NCBI GenBank assembly: GCA_921293015.1
Contig: OV121088.1
Coordinates: 34,654,010 to 34,718,009, forward strand
Length of the DNA stretch: 64,000 bases
Origin: Phorcus lineatus
Lineage: Eukaryota > Mollusca > Gastropoda > Trochida > Trochidae
Reading direction: 5' to 3'
Of the stretch, positions 44,430 to 56,029 are shown piece after piece. A program made the position numbers and the translations under genes. Under the pieces are notes generated by a model that was not told the origin of the DNA, did no database searches, and saw only the letters and a program-made list of their open reading frames with translations. Each line of letters starts with the position of its first letter. Position 1 is the first letter of the stretch.

Positions 44430-45685
44430 TTGTTTCATTACAGACATAGTTGATTTTTTACTCTTTTTCCTACCTTAACCTCCCCCTGTCATACCATGTC
44501 CTGTTTCACCTCTATATGGTATAGAATGATTGGCTACATATTTGACATGTGTCATTAGCAGCAGTTTGTGGTTCAGATATAGTTGATTTTTTACTCTTTT
44601 TCCTACCTTAACCTCTCCCTATCATACCATGTCCTGTTCCACCTCTATATGGTATAGAATGATTGGCTACATATTTGACATGTGTCATAAACAGCAGTTT
44701 GTGGTACAGATATAGTTGATTTTTTACTCTTTTTCCTACCTTAATCTCTCCCTATCATACCATGTCCTGTTCCACCTCTATATGGTATAGAATGATTGGC
44801 AACATATTTGACATGTGTCAGTAGCAGCATTTTGTGGTTCAGATATAGTTGATTTTTTACTCTTTTACCTACCTTAACCTCTCCCTATCATACCATGTCC
44901 TGTTCCACCTCTATATGGTATAGAATGATTGGCTACATATTTGACAGCAGCAGTTTGTGGTTCAGATATAGTTGATTTTTTACTCTTTTTCCTGCCTTAA
45001 ACTCTCCCTATCATACCATGTCCTGTTCCACCTCTATATGGTATAGAATGATTGGCTACATATTTGACATGTGTCATAAACAGCAGTTTGTGGTACAGAT
45101 ATAGTTGATTTTTTACTCTTTTTCCTACCTTAACCTCTCCCTATCATACCATGTCCTGTTCCACCTCTATATGGTATAGAATGATTGGCAACATATTTGA
45201 CATGTGTCATTAGCAGCAGTTTGTGGTTCAGATATAGTTGATTTTTTACTCTTTTTCCTACCTTAACCTCTCCCTATCATACCATGTCCTGTTCCACCTC
45301 TATATGGTATAGAATGATTGGCTACATATTTGACATGTGTCATAAACAGCAGTTTGTGGTACAGATATAGTTGATTTTTTACTCTTTTTCCTACCTTAAC
45401 CTCTCCCTATCATACCATGTCCTGTTCCACCTCTATATGGTATAGAATGATTGGCAACATATTTGACATGTGTCAGTAGCAGCATTTTGTGGTTCAGATA
45501 TAGTTGATTTTTTACTCTTTTACCTACCTTAACCTCTCTCTATCATACCATGTCCTGTTTCACCTCTATATGGTATAAAATGATTGGCTACATATTTGAC
45601 AGCAGCAGTTTGTGGTTCAGATATAGTTGATTTTTTACTCTTTTTCCTGCCTTAAACTCTCCCTATCATACCATGTCCTGTTGAC
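44430..45685. repeat. Tandem array, about 10 units of ~120-134 bp, with higher-order pattern
   Basis: Each unit carries atagttgattttttactc, ctatcataccatgtcctgtt, ctatatggtatagaatgatt and a variable end (cataaacag, cagtagcagcatt or a short form gacagcagcag). Variants recur in the same order five units apart: units 2-5 resemble units 7-10, a higher-order repeat of about 655 bp. The last unit is cut at gtcctgtt/gacatgtg. Decayed copies exist at 55,165-55,640. Confidence 0.9.
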
Positions 45686-45699
45686 ATGTGTGATTAGCA

Positions 45700-46900
45700 C
45701 TGATCTCATTGGTGAACATTGTGCAACATGGACCTTTTGCTTGCAGGATCTCACATGTCGATTCAAATCATCTTTTCGCTAAGAGATTTTTGACAAATTG
45801 ACAAATATACAGAACACCCACTACCACAAATTCTTTGATGACGTTCTAAATTTTACTAATAAGAGAATCTCTGTAGCACTATCCGCAAGCAGTCTGATTA
45901 AAATCGACCCTGTTCCGAGGAATAAAAGTTTCAAAATATTGACTCTATCGAGATTCGAACTCTATCTGTCTAGGCCATCCTCTCCACTGGGTCTGACCGC
46001 ACCCTACTGTAGCTGAAGTATATATGATCACTTACCTTCGAGTTGATTGGTTCAAAGAATTGACATGACTCAGTCTATGTAAATGATGTTCGCCTTTCGC
46101 CAAATTCAGGAGAATGTGGTAAGAAGCGTAAAGATTTGACTACCATTGAAAACTAACCAAACAAGGTTTAAGTTTGTTTGAAATAAGGTTATTCAAACAT
46201 GCAGAATACAGTGAGACAGATCACAATGCGATGGGACAGGTTTTACAACCTTTATATATTCTATGTAACGTTGAGATCTCTTACGTTGTGATCCTGTTAG
46301 TTATGTTTAATTTTCTTGCTTACTCATTCTGTACACACTTAGTAGATAAATAAAAACGTAACATCAACTAGGAAAAATTATTCGTTGAATTCTGTATAGC
46401 CAGTCTGTGACTGCCGAGCTGTTACAAAACGTCATGACATAGCAGCTTCTGTTCGTGGGATTCAAAAGTGAACACAAAAGTTTGAATGGCATTTATCGGT
46501 GTTGAATATGAATGTTTAAAGTGACACGGGGAGGTTTTCATTAACTTTGTATGTGGCTAAAATAAAGACCTGACTTAAGTTCAAATCGCCTTTCTTAAGT
46601 TGCACTTTTATCTCTTAAATGCCAAAATTATAACATTTTCTTGTAGTTGATTGCAATGTTAAAGACCCACTTAGCATAACTAACCCGTATAACTCGTTGC
46701 GTCTGCTATAAATAACTTTCCAAAATTACGTTTGAGTCATTGGCGCCCGAAATTTTGGCGTCCGTTCTTCTATCATAAATCTCGAATGTTCACCTGCTCA
46801 TTGTCACTATGCTAACTGAAATGCTTATATACATGTTAATTTTCAGAAACAATCACTACTTTTCGATGCAATAACACCATTTTTTACTCGCCCGTGTAAG
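45700..46900. repeat. Segmental duplication D3, first member
   Basis: Shares blocks with 56,030-57,250: gtgcaacatgga...ttttgcttgcaggatct, gacaaattgac...acagaacac, and aattcaggagaatgtg. Together with the flanking tandem-repeat units, this means the ~45 kb and ~56 kb regions are duplicates. Minus-strand donors are kept in both (CGAAG/gtaagt at about 46,035 and CAAAG/gtaatt at about 56,525), a hint of a transcribed exon, but no coding frame is evident. Confidence 0.65.
45890..46013 (-). repeat. tRNA-derived SINE-like copy, best preserved
   Basis: On the minus strand it has a box A-like gaggatggcctagacag, box B GAGTTCGAATCTC, then the tail gagtcaatattttgaaactt, ttattcctcggaacag and cgattttaatcagactg. 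This is RNA polymerase III promoter structure, inferred from the two boxes and their spacing. Confidence 0.65.
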
Positions 46901-47262
46901 ATACGCAGTATAATATTCATATGGCAATATTAAACTAGTGTAATATCGCTTCAAGTATGACGTCACAAAAGTGTGTGGTTGTAACGTAAAAATGTTAGCA
47001 CTGCCGTCACAATGGCAGCCAAGTCACAGAAATGTTTCCTTCAGCACTCTTTCGAAAATTATCTTTGAATACATAGGTCTAGTAATAAACATAATACTAA
47101 ACTCCCTTCCGTTTAATTAATACTATTTTTATTAAACTCGTTTATGATTTGGCATCGAACTCGCTTTCGCTATATACATGTAGTATGAAATGGAAGGTCG
47201 TTTGGTATCCTCTATTTATGAAATTAGACATACTTTACCCCAACAATGTCACTTTAACGTAT
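46517..47262. mobile_element. Family B element, larger and composite
   Basis: From ttaaagtgacacggggagg to the inverted caatgtcactttaa. The internal words (ttccaaaattacgtttgagtc) match the family. The extra length suggests a nested insertion. Confidence 0.5.
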
Positions 47263-48914
47263 TTTGGCTCTAGATATTTCCATTGACAGAAGGTTGTGGG
47301 TTCTCCATGGGAGGAAGGGGGATAGAGCAGTTGTTAGCGTGTTCGGCTTTTATATCAATTGTAGCCAACTTAGTTTGCAATAGTTCTACACGCAGGAAGG
47401 TGTGAGTGTGGAGAAAACATGCGTAAAAAACACTCACTAGGCCATTGGCGTCAGTTCACCTCAATTAGTCTCTGTTCCCCTCCAGTGAGACTTTCCCAAC
47501 TAGCGCCTCCTCCTGCTATTTTCTATAAAGAAAAGAATTATGGATTCTACAGTTATCCTTTGCATTAAATCAAATTTCATAATAACAATAATGAGTAAAA
47601 TCATGGTTATGATTATGATTAGTATGGTTACCGATAAAAAACGATTCATTCTCCTCTCTATGTCATAAAGGTGATTGACAGATTCAGTATTAGCCAAACA
47701 GAAACGGACACGTGCTCAAAATTGAGAAGTGGTTTTGCATGTAGACGAGCGTTATCATGAACATACAATGCTCAAAGAGAATGACTTGAGATAAAACAAA
47801 ATCATGAATCCATTAACAAAAAAAACTAGCGACCTGTACTAAATAAAGTTGCAACCTGTCTATGTATCACTTTGCTACAATTTCAAAAGAGAGTTTGATA
47901 CTACGGGCTACACAAAAAGGCATCGTTTTATAATAACAAATTAACATATGAAAATCTACATATTTCAAAAGGTACTGAAATAAACATATAGCTTAACTAA
48001 ATGACAAACATTTCATTTACTGATTTGAAATTTTCATCATTTGTCGCGCACCTAAGGGTTAAAAATTTTACAACCGACCTTGAAGTTAGCAAGTTTTACC
48101 GAGCAATAACCTTTCTATTATATCCGCTGTCCAACCGGCAACATCAAGTCTGGTCAATATATGATAATATATTGATAATGGTAATTGAAAGTTACCCTAA
48201 AATTACCTTATTACATATACATGTAGTCCGTATTTGTTGTATGAATATACGATCTCAAAATTAAAAATTTTCACTATATTGTCTTCGATTTCAGATTTGG
48301 TCATTAAAATAGACATATAACCTTTAATAATCCCAAACATCAAGGTTGTTGTCTTTACTGAAAACTTGCCTCGGCAATCTAAATGATGACACAAAATTGC
48401 ACTTACTTTTGTAAAAAGACAGGGAATCTTTTCAAAAATACACCAACAAATATTTAAACGTGCAAACAAAACTGTATTCAAATATGTTAATCTATATCAT
48501 AAGCGGTCATGTAAACAAAACAATACCTCAAGTAAATGTTCTACTTCGATGGTAATTGGACCTCTCAGAAGGGTTAAAATGTGTTATGGTTGAATGTGCT
48601 TGACGTCATACATGACTAACTCCTGTCAATGCTCCTCAAATATTTTCTTTGTTGGAAAGTCTATTGTCTTCTATAGTGCGGCTTTGTGTGGTTTTATGCC
48701 CAAAGAAAGGCGAGTTGCATAAAACCTTTCAATGGAATAATATATCCCTATGTCACCCTTGACGGAATGTAATGACGAATTTATCTTACCTTATGTCTTA
48801 ATGTATTATTAAAAAGATAAACAGAAATGAACAACACCTATGATCGCTTGACTTAGATTGACGTGGAAGCACGCTTTACTCATGTAGCGGGGTATTATAA
48901 GTTACCATGTGTCC

Positions 48915-49040
48915 ACGAGTTTGATATGGATATATATCATGTGTCCGAGTGAAATATCAAACGAGAACGAAGTTCGAGTTTGATATTTCACTCGGACACA
49001 TGATATATCTCCATATCAAACTCGTGGACACATGGTATCG
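48915..49040. repeat. Long near-perfect palindrome
   Basis: The arms accatgtgtccacgagtttg...gtgaaatatcaaac and gtttgatatttcac...caaactcgtggacacatggt are about 58 bp each, with a loop of about 14 bases. It would form a stable hairpin. No coding or TIR-element partner is recognised. Confidence 0.85.
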
Positions 49041-49191
49041 TATTTATCTCGACGAGGCCCCTTATCTTATGGTTTAAATATGGCTTGAAAGATTGGATGG
49101 GTCAAAATGGCGGCTTATCTTGTCAATGTTATTCTTTTAATTATGAATTTACAAATATGATTTTTATATAGAACGAAAAGTATAGTCTAGT

Positions 49192-49217
49192 ACCGTGCAA
49201 CGGTACTAGACAGAAAT
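49192..49217. repeat. Small inverted repeat
   Basis: TCTAGTACCGTGCAACGGTACTAGA forms 11-bp arms around a 3-base centre. Function unknown. Confidence 0.7.
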
Positions 49218-50000
49218 TACAGACTCATGAACTTGAATAAATATAACGAATATTGCGGGGCTTTTTAAGTTTTGATTGTTTGGTCACGTGACCTCATATA
49301 TACGTTCCACCTTGGAAACGTTCGATTTGAAGCGGCGCTAAAATCGCCGTAAATTCCTGACTGTCATGGCGGACCGTTGTGAAAGATCATTGAGTATGAA
49401 CGTGTCGGACGCATAGAACATGCAGACATCATCAAATAATGCTTAGGTTGGTTTGAATGTTCGATATGAATGAAAAGTCGGCGATTTCCTCGACTACTAT
49501 GTGTATAGAGATTGGTTTTCTAGTTCACGATTCCAATCTTCAGCTCACTGGTGGACAACCTCGCTACGGGCTAGTGAACCGGTAGATCAATGGAAAGTCT
49601 TGTAACTTGTCAAGGTATTTTCGCACGAACATTTCCTTTGTACAAGAACTTACTTGTTCCATTAAAGAAATGCGAATGACTTCAATTAGTGGAAAATACA
49701 CTGAGCTAATAATAGGTTTCATCAAACAAGCGTAGCGTAGCCTTTGTTTACCTAACAGTGGGACAAGGGAGATAACTCTTGGCAACACGTCGTCTCTGTT
49801 ACTAGGGTTGCGCGTGACCCAGTTTAACATAGAAAAATATACCCACGGCACGATACCGCTTTTAGCCAATGAGTAGCCGACATTGCTGTACAAGTCGAGA
49901 TAAAAGGGATTTATCATCCCTCGGTGACGGTGTATATGGATATTTGTTTAGGTTGACGTGGACCAATCATGATCAGAGATCGTCATTGTTACATGAGATA

Positions 50001-50001
<1 letters not shown>

Positions 50002-50081
<80 letters not shown>
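50002..50081. repeat. (AT)40 microsatellite
   Basis: About 80 bp of uninterrupted AT/TA. ORFs reading Tyr-Ile repeats across it are artefacts. Confidence 0.95.
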
Positions 50082-50083
<2 letters not shown>

Positions 50084-50822
50084 CAGAAAGAATTTAAACG
50101 GATTTCGATGAGGTGAAAGCGGCATGATAAGGTATGCACCCTCACTTTAAAATTCTGTAGGTTCGTTGCAGTGTTACACAACGTAGGGGGCATATTTTTC
50201 AACATTTTAACTTCCCTAAAACAGTACAGAACTGCACGCCAATGACTTTTACCGTATAATATTTCTGACTTAAACGTAAATTGTAATATGTTAGAAACAT
50301 TTCCGAATATAGCCCTTTTGCTGATAGTTCTTGAAATTGGATGGAATTTCAAAGACCAGACTCTCCAGATATTTCACAAAATTAAAAATGTTCTGATTTG
50401 TGGAAGTCTTTTCGGCAAAACCATTGTTGTTTTGGTCCTCTGAAACCTTAAGTTTATTTCAAAATTCAGTACTATCACACTTTCAGTGACAATTTATGAG
50501 CTTGACCCTTGTAATTTTTTTCGATGAAAGAAATCAGTTCGATTTCTACTATTTCAATGTACTTTTATTCCCACAGCATCTCACTAGTCAATGTACATGT
50601 AGGATTTAATATAACTGTGCATGCAAGGGTAAATCAAAACGTTCGTAGAATGACATAGAAAACAAGATCAAAGTATTACTCTTTGCAATTTATTTTTCAA
50701 CATACTCTCAACAGACATCAATACATTAAGACCAGCGATGTTCCAGCTTCATTACACCATTTTAGCTATGATTTGTAGAACTCCACATCCTAGTATATGG
50801 GTCTCAATCTCTCCACAGCAAT

Positions 50823-51093
50823 CCTGCTACATCAGCGTATTTGTCTCCGCCCAGCTCCATCTTATATCCTGATAGCCTTCGGCCTAAAACGCTCGTATCG
50901 CTTACGGCTGGTTACTCATGGCTATTTATAGCCTACAGTGACATTTGTTTGAATTCTCTTCCGGGTGGTGCCGCTATCGCGGAATGCGAGTCATTTCATT
51001 GGCTTGCTATATTTAGCGATACGAGCGATTTAGGCCGAAGGATGTCAGGGTATATGATGGAGCTAGGCGGAGACAATTACGCTGATGTAACAC
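50823..51093. mobile_element. MITE, family D (TIR CCTGCTACATCAGCGTATTT)
   Basis: Inverted ends of roughly 90 bp: cctgctacatcagcgtattt, gtctccgcccagctccatc... on the left and ...gatggagctaggcggagaca, attacgctgatgta on the right. A second copy is at 57547-57818. Confidence 0.85.
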
Positions 51094-51350
51094 AACTGAA
51101 ATCTGGGAAGTATTGTGGATATGGAAGAATTACAAAGCCACATAATCTCAATCGGTTGTGGCAGTGACAGCAACATGTGCTATGTGGACGGGATCATTGT
51201 CCTGCAGCACTCCGGCACTGACCTTCCCTCGCTGCTTGACCTAAACGGCTGCCCAGCATTAGCATTTTATGCCCCGTTGATAGTTTTGCCCTTGCCCAAG
51301 TAATCTATCATGATGATACATTGGCTATCCCAAAATTCCGAGGCTATTAA

Positions 51351-51500
51351 CTATCCAGCGGGATAGGGTCGGGAATCCGCACGATTCCACTGTTTGCTTT
51401 GATTTTTCGTTTTAGGGGTAGAGTGATGTACCCACGTCTCGTCCTGGGTGAATAATCGTTTCAGGAAATTTTCCTTGTCTCCCCTGAATTGAGAAGTTTG
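51351..51500 (-). pseudogene. mariner transposase fragment
   Basis: The minus strand encodes FTQDETWVHHSTPKTKNQSK, the catalytic-core signature (DETW-x-HH-x-TP-x-TK) of mariner transposases. Nothing else of the enzyme is kept nearby, so it is a short relic. Confidence 0.75.
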
Positions 51501-51525
51501 CCTATTCCCACTTATTCTAAGGAGC

Positions 51526-51763
51526 ATAAGATTATTCATACAGAAATATTGGAAAAAGATTTAAAAGCAGTGGGAGGACTCAGCCTTGTATCACAGAATG
51601 TAACCAGAACGTCAAACGAAATATTCTCTTGTCTTCACATCGGTCTGTAAATTCATTTGTGAGTAAACACGCTCCAAGCAGTTTCAAGTCTGTTATAACC
51701 AGTCTGTTTGAGAAGCACACAGACGTACGTGAAGCAGAGACACTGTTAGTAAAGGAAAAACTG
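51526..51763 (+). CDS. Candidate plus-strand terminal exon, unknown protein
   Basis: An open plus-strand frame without ATG runs from a stop near 51,526 to TAA at about 51,763. Its last residues (SFKSVITSLFEKHTDVREAE, then TLLVKEKL) look like ordinary coding sequence, amphipathic and charged. No clear acceptor was located and the minus strand is also partly open, so this is weak. I recognise no family. Confidence 0.25.
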
Positions 51764-51837
51764 TAAGACCAATCAAATACTAGAAAACAATTCAGCCATA
51801 TCATCACCACAGAACGAACTCTCACTGTCTAATTAGT

Positions 51838-52163
51838 CTTTATTGGATCCCATTTCTGATACCGATCTGAGCCACCAGACCAATCCCTAGGGTGGAACCA
51901 GGACTGAAGTTGTTTACAAGTAATATTATAACCATGACAGTTTGCCATCTTTTTCCAGTTTGTAACCCCGAGCGCAACATACAACACGTACTCCAAGGAA
52001 TGACTCCAATTCTTTAACAACGCTTTCATTCCCACCTACGACCAAATCATACACAAGTGACGGAATAGCTGAATGCCACATCGTATAGAATTCCCCATCA
52101 TTTGTAGCTTGTAAGGAGCGACATTTTGCTATCCTCAAGGTGGCCTTTGACTGAATTGGAACC
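51838..52163 (-). CDS. Candidate minus-strand terminal exon, unknown protein
   Basis: The acceptor ccaattcag near 52,160 leads into an open frame encoding SKATLRIAKCRSLQA, then IPSLVYDLVVGGNESVVKEL and RVVCCARGYKLEKDGKLSWL, stop at about 51,930. An AATAAA follows about 80 bases downstream (near 51,842). Acceptor, stop and poly(A) signal are what a 3'-terminal exon needs. Upstream exons were not found, and I recognise no domain. Confidence 0.35.
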
Positions 52164-52289
52164 ACCAAAAAGACACTTGAGAATTGTACTACTCTAAGAA
52201 GTTAGCATGGCCTTTTACAATACAGTCAAAGGCTCAGTTCGTTACCAAAATTAATGTAAAATCTGGAAACATAATTATAAATGATTCGC

Positions 52290-54060
52290 TTCAATGGCAA
52301 ATAGGAAGTAACTCTATGAGAATATTTCGAACTCGCCGGTCGTGTCACCAAGATGGTGCCGTTATTTCTAGATGCAAATCATTTCACTGGCTGGCTGCAT
52401 TTTTACCGATATGAGACATTTGAAATATCGAAGGCGCATACGACAACTAATGATGATAGAAAAAGTCAAAATAAAAAACTTTAGAATTTAAATTGTGCCC
52501 CCAAAAAACATATTCATAAGACTAGCTGCGTGTGTTACAATTTCGAATTCCGACAGCTTATATTCTACGAGGGAAGGAATATGGGGGTTAATAGAATTAT
52601 CGTCTACCTCCCTATATTACAATTGATAACATGGTAACAAATCATTGTTTTATTCAATTCAATTTCGCGACTTTGGTGCAATCTACTAGGCTTTAACAGC
52701 GTCCCGTGTAAACAAGACCCTTGATAATAATAAGGATATTAATATGGCGCTAATCCACGTCACTGAGGGATATGCTATAAGCGCATCCTGCATTATCGCA
52801 CTGGTTTAAGCCAAGCTGCCGGTTACAGCGCTTAAAGGTCACCTCCAACACAATCTACACCAGGTACCCAATTGGTACTGCTGGGTGACCAGAGACACAA
52901 TTTGAATAAAATCTCTTGGAGACACCACAAGTTTTTTCACTTGTGTCTTAGTGATCATGAGGGGCAGGGATAACCCTTCAAACTCTCAGTTAATACAACA
53001 ATGATCGGGTAACCAACCCATCAAGTTTTTTCACTTGTGTCTTAGTGAGGGGCAGGGAATAACCCTTCAAACTCTCAGTTAATACAGCAATGATCGGGTA
53101 ACCCACCCATCCAGAAGGTCACGCTGAACTTCACTGATAACAGTCAACTGAGCGATTGATTAAAATCTATTTATTCATGAAAACTGGATTGAAAAATATA
53201 CCTTACAAGAGTACAATTAAAACATAGTATTAAACAAATACCAACTTTTTAGAGACCATATGGAAAGAATTTATTTTTCATCATTTACAATAAAATGTTG
53301 ACAGATATCCACTTATCTAACGAATAGCAAAGAAACCAACATGCCCATGCGCTGTCAGCATGTTTACTGTCACACCCTGTATTGTGACGTTATCAGATCT
53401 GGGTGGTTGAACAAACATTTCTTAGCTCGCTGTCTAGATATCTATTCGTTGAAAAAGACCATCATTATTTTATTTTCTTCTTTCCTTACAGTAGGTAATT
53501 GATTATTTTTGGCGGAAATTATGAGGATTATTACCTTTTGTGCCATTTCACAATTCATGTATTTGATATTCATGACGAAAACATCTTTAAGTCATTTACC
53601 ATTTAGCGGACTCTAGTCCAAGCGTATTGTGATGGAGATAAAAAAAAAACCCATTTGATGTGAAGGGTGATGTGAAGGGTCATGAGAGGGGTTTTGAAGT
53701 AGGGTAAAGAACCTCCAGAAAGGAAATAATTTATTCACCTATGTTGGTGAAATAAAAATTCAATATTTCACCACGAAGAAAAACATTCAATTATTCCTAT
53801 TGTATGGTCTGAACAATCACATTTTTGTAGATGTTTTCTTTCTTTGGCACTTTTTACTCATGTGTGATTGTTAATAGACTTATTCAGTATATTTGTATAC
53901 TTAACCTTAAATGTAAATATATAGGTACTAGGTTTACTGACGGTTTAAGTCTGTTGGAAATCAATTCAAAGTGGGAGGGAAATCTCATTGTTTACATTTT
54001 CAAAGGTGTAATACGATAAGTGAAACAGTGTAGTTCAGAAAAGATTCCTCACATTATTGA
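52290..54060. repeat. Segmental duplication D2, second member
   Basis: Collinear with 17,180-18,800, from ggaagtaactctatgagaat through gaatagcaaagaaaccaac to gtgtaatacgataagtgaaa. No conserved open frame. Confidence 0.75.
52924..53112. repeat. Two tandem ~100-bp units
   Basis: Each starts aagttttttcacttgtgtct and contains aacccttcaaactctcagtt and aatgatcgggtaac. They are absent from the paralogous 17.6 kb region, so they were gained here. Confidence 0.85.
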
Positions 54061-54884
54061 GTGAAGGAAAGGCTGCTGTCAGTGTAGAAACTTCCAAAAT
54101 ATCCAAGCAAGGGAGGTGAAATGAAAAGGAAAGTGTCACTTACCTTTCTGTTTTTTAAAATGAATATAATTTAAGACATTATTAATTATAAAAATGTATT
54201 ATAATTGAGTATTGTATTTGATGAAAACACTTTCCACCATATCATCGCAATGAATCAAGGCTTAACGAAATTTTCTAAGTGACGAGTCATTTCGATACTT
54301 AGCATTTTGTAGTAAGGAATTCTGCCATTCGTCAACATCTACATAATTATGAAAATCCACAATTTATGTCAACTATAGTTATCGAGATTCTCAAGCATAC
54401 ATATAGGCATACCAAGTGATAGATCTTAGGAAATTACCTACCCTTGGCCTTTTGATAGAATAACCTTCATGTGCATGATTCAGATAGCAGAATAGGTAAT
54501 CAAACGTGGTGTACTAAATGGATGTCAGCACGTTTTATTACGGTGAAAGAGATCTAAAAATGGAAAAGAAATGTTACCAAGTGCAAATCAATCCTCCTAA
54601 ATGGGTATCTGGCAGTTTCTGTATTATGTTTTTATCACTTTAGAATTGAATCTTCGAGTGAAAGATTAACATTTTGAAAATGTATATGAAAGAATACATA
54701 AAAGCCATCTAAATACTCAGAATGATTAAAAAAATCTGCATGTTTCTTCTAAAAGTAAGCTTCATGGTAATTTAAAATTTTCATTGTCACTTGGTTTTTA
54801 CATTTTGACGTTATACACGAAAGCCCTGTGACACTTACTTTCTTTCCTATTTCTGATTCGGGTAAAGAAAAACAATAATCTGTT

Positions 54885-55121
54885 CTCTGTCAGAAACTCA
54901 TTCATTCTCTATCAATGTTTTCTTATTGTTTGGACAAGTCCATTATTTGATAATGGTAACATTGTAGTTAACTTCGGTGCAACTAACCATAACTAATGTT
55001 CCGTGTCAGAAACTCATTTATTCTCTATTAATATTTTCTTATTGTTTGGACAAGTCCATTAGTTGGTTGGTAAAGGTAACATTGTAGTTAACTTCGGTGC
55101 AACTAACCATAACTAATGTTG
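54885..55121. repeat. Two tandem ~120-bp units
   Basis: Each runs from tgtcagaaactcatt to cggtgcaactaaccataact with few differences. Confidence 0.85.
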
Positions 55122-55164
55122 TTATCACTCTAATACATCAGTAGTATTGTTCGTAGATGATAGA

Positions 55165-55640
55165 TGTAGGCGAGGGTATACCTTTACCACTTCCTATCTT
55201 ACCATGTTCTGTTTTATTTCTATGGAGTCTTAAAGCTTTAGTGGCAAAGAAGGATTGGCTACATATTTGATATGTGTGGTTAGCAGCAGCTTGTGGTATA
55301 GATTTTATTCTTTCACCTACCTATACCACTTCCTATCTTACCATGTCCTGTTCTTCTTTTATGAGTCTTAACGCTTTAGTGGTACAGAAGGATTGGCTAC
55401 ATATTGATATGTGTAGTTAGCAGCAGTTGGTGGAATGGATAAAATGCATGTTTAACTCTTGTTCCTACCTCTACCACTTTCTATCATGCCATGTCCTGGG
55501 GCATTTCTTTGAATATAAAAGTTTGAGTGGTAAAAACAAATCGGCTATATATTTTATATGCGTGATTAGGAGCAGCTTTTGGTATGGATAAAGTGGATGA
55601 TTTACTCTTTTCCTACCTTTACCTCTTACTTTCATACAAT
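55165..55640. repeat. Decayed copies of the 44-45 kb tandem repeat
   Basis: About 3.5 imperfect units with tatcttaccatgtcctgtt, gaaggattggctacatat and gttagcagcag words, interrupted by tgagtcttaaagctttag. It places the 55 kb region as a duplicate of the 44-46 kb region. Confidence 0.7.
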
Positions 55641-55654
55641 GTGTCTTACGGAGT

Positions 55655-56010
55655 CTTAAAGAGCCACTCCGTGAGTTGTTGGAGTCATATATGCCAGACT
55701 TAATCAATGGTGTCATTTGATCGCAAAGTATCGAATGTTACCAAAGAGACACATTTTAAATTTTATTGTTTTTTTCACAGTGACAATATGAAGGTAGAAC
55801 GTAGCAATTATGATCGAAAACCGGACAGTGGCGCGCGTCAAATCGTCAAACGTAATTTTGGAAACTTATCTAAAACAGTCATGAGGGCGGTTAAGAGTTG
55901 ATAGTGTTTTATTTAACTAGTATCTTTGTATATTGGACGTGATATCTACACCTCTGTGCATTTGTAAGGCTGTTAGGCTTTAGATCTTCATGGAAAACCA
56001 GTATTTGTCA
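55655..56010. mobile_element. Truncated MITE, family A
   Basis: It begins with the full terminus cttaaagagccactccgtga in inverted orientation relative to the other copies and fades near 56,010 before the second terminus. Confidence 0.65.
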
Positions 56011-56029
56011 TATATAAGACGTCTGACAT

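Noticed and set aside
44430..45685. Possible CRISPR-like or gene array
   Set aside because: Head-to-tail 120-134-bp units with no unique spacers and no shared open frame: a satellite array.
49564..49917. 117-residue minus-strand ORF
   Set aside because: No domain, no splice sites or family resemblance, and amino acid composition is not convincing. It may be part of an unclassified repeat.
49948..50352. ORFs with Tyr-Ile repeats
   Set aside because: They read through the (AT)40 microsatellite.
50841..51167. 108-residue plus-strand ORF, and similar ORFs at 57,418-57,953
   Set aside because: They consist of translated TIRs of MITE family D and occur in both orientations.
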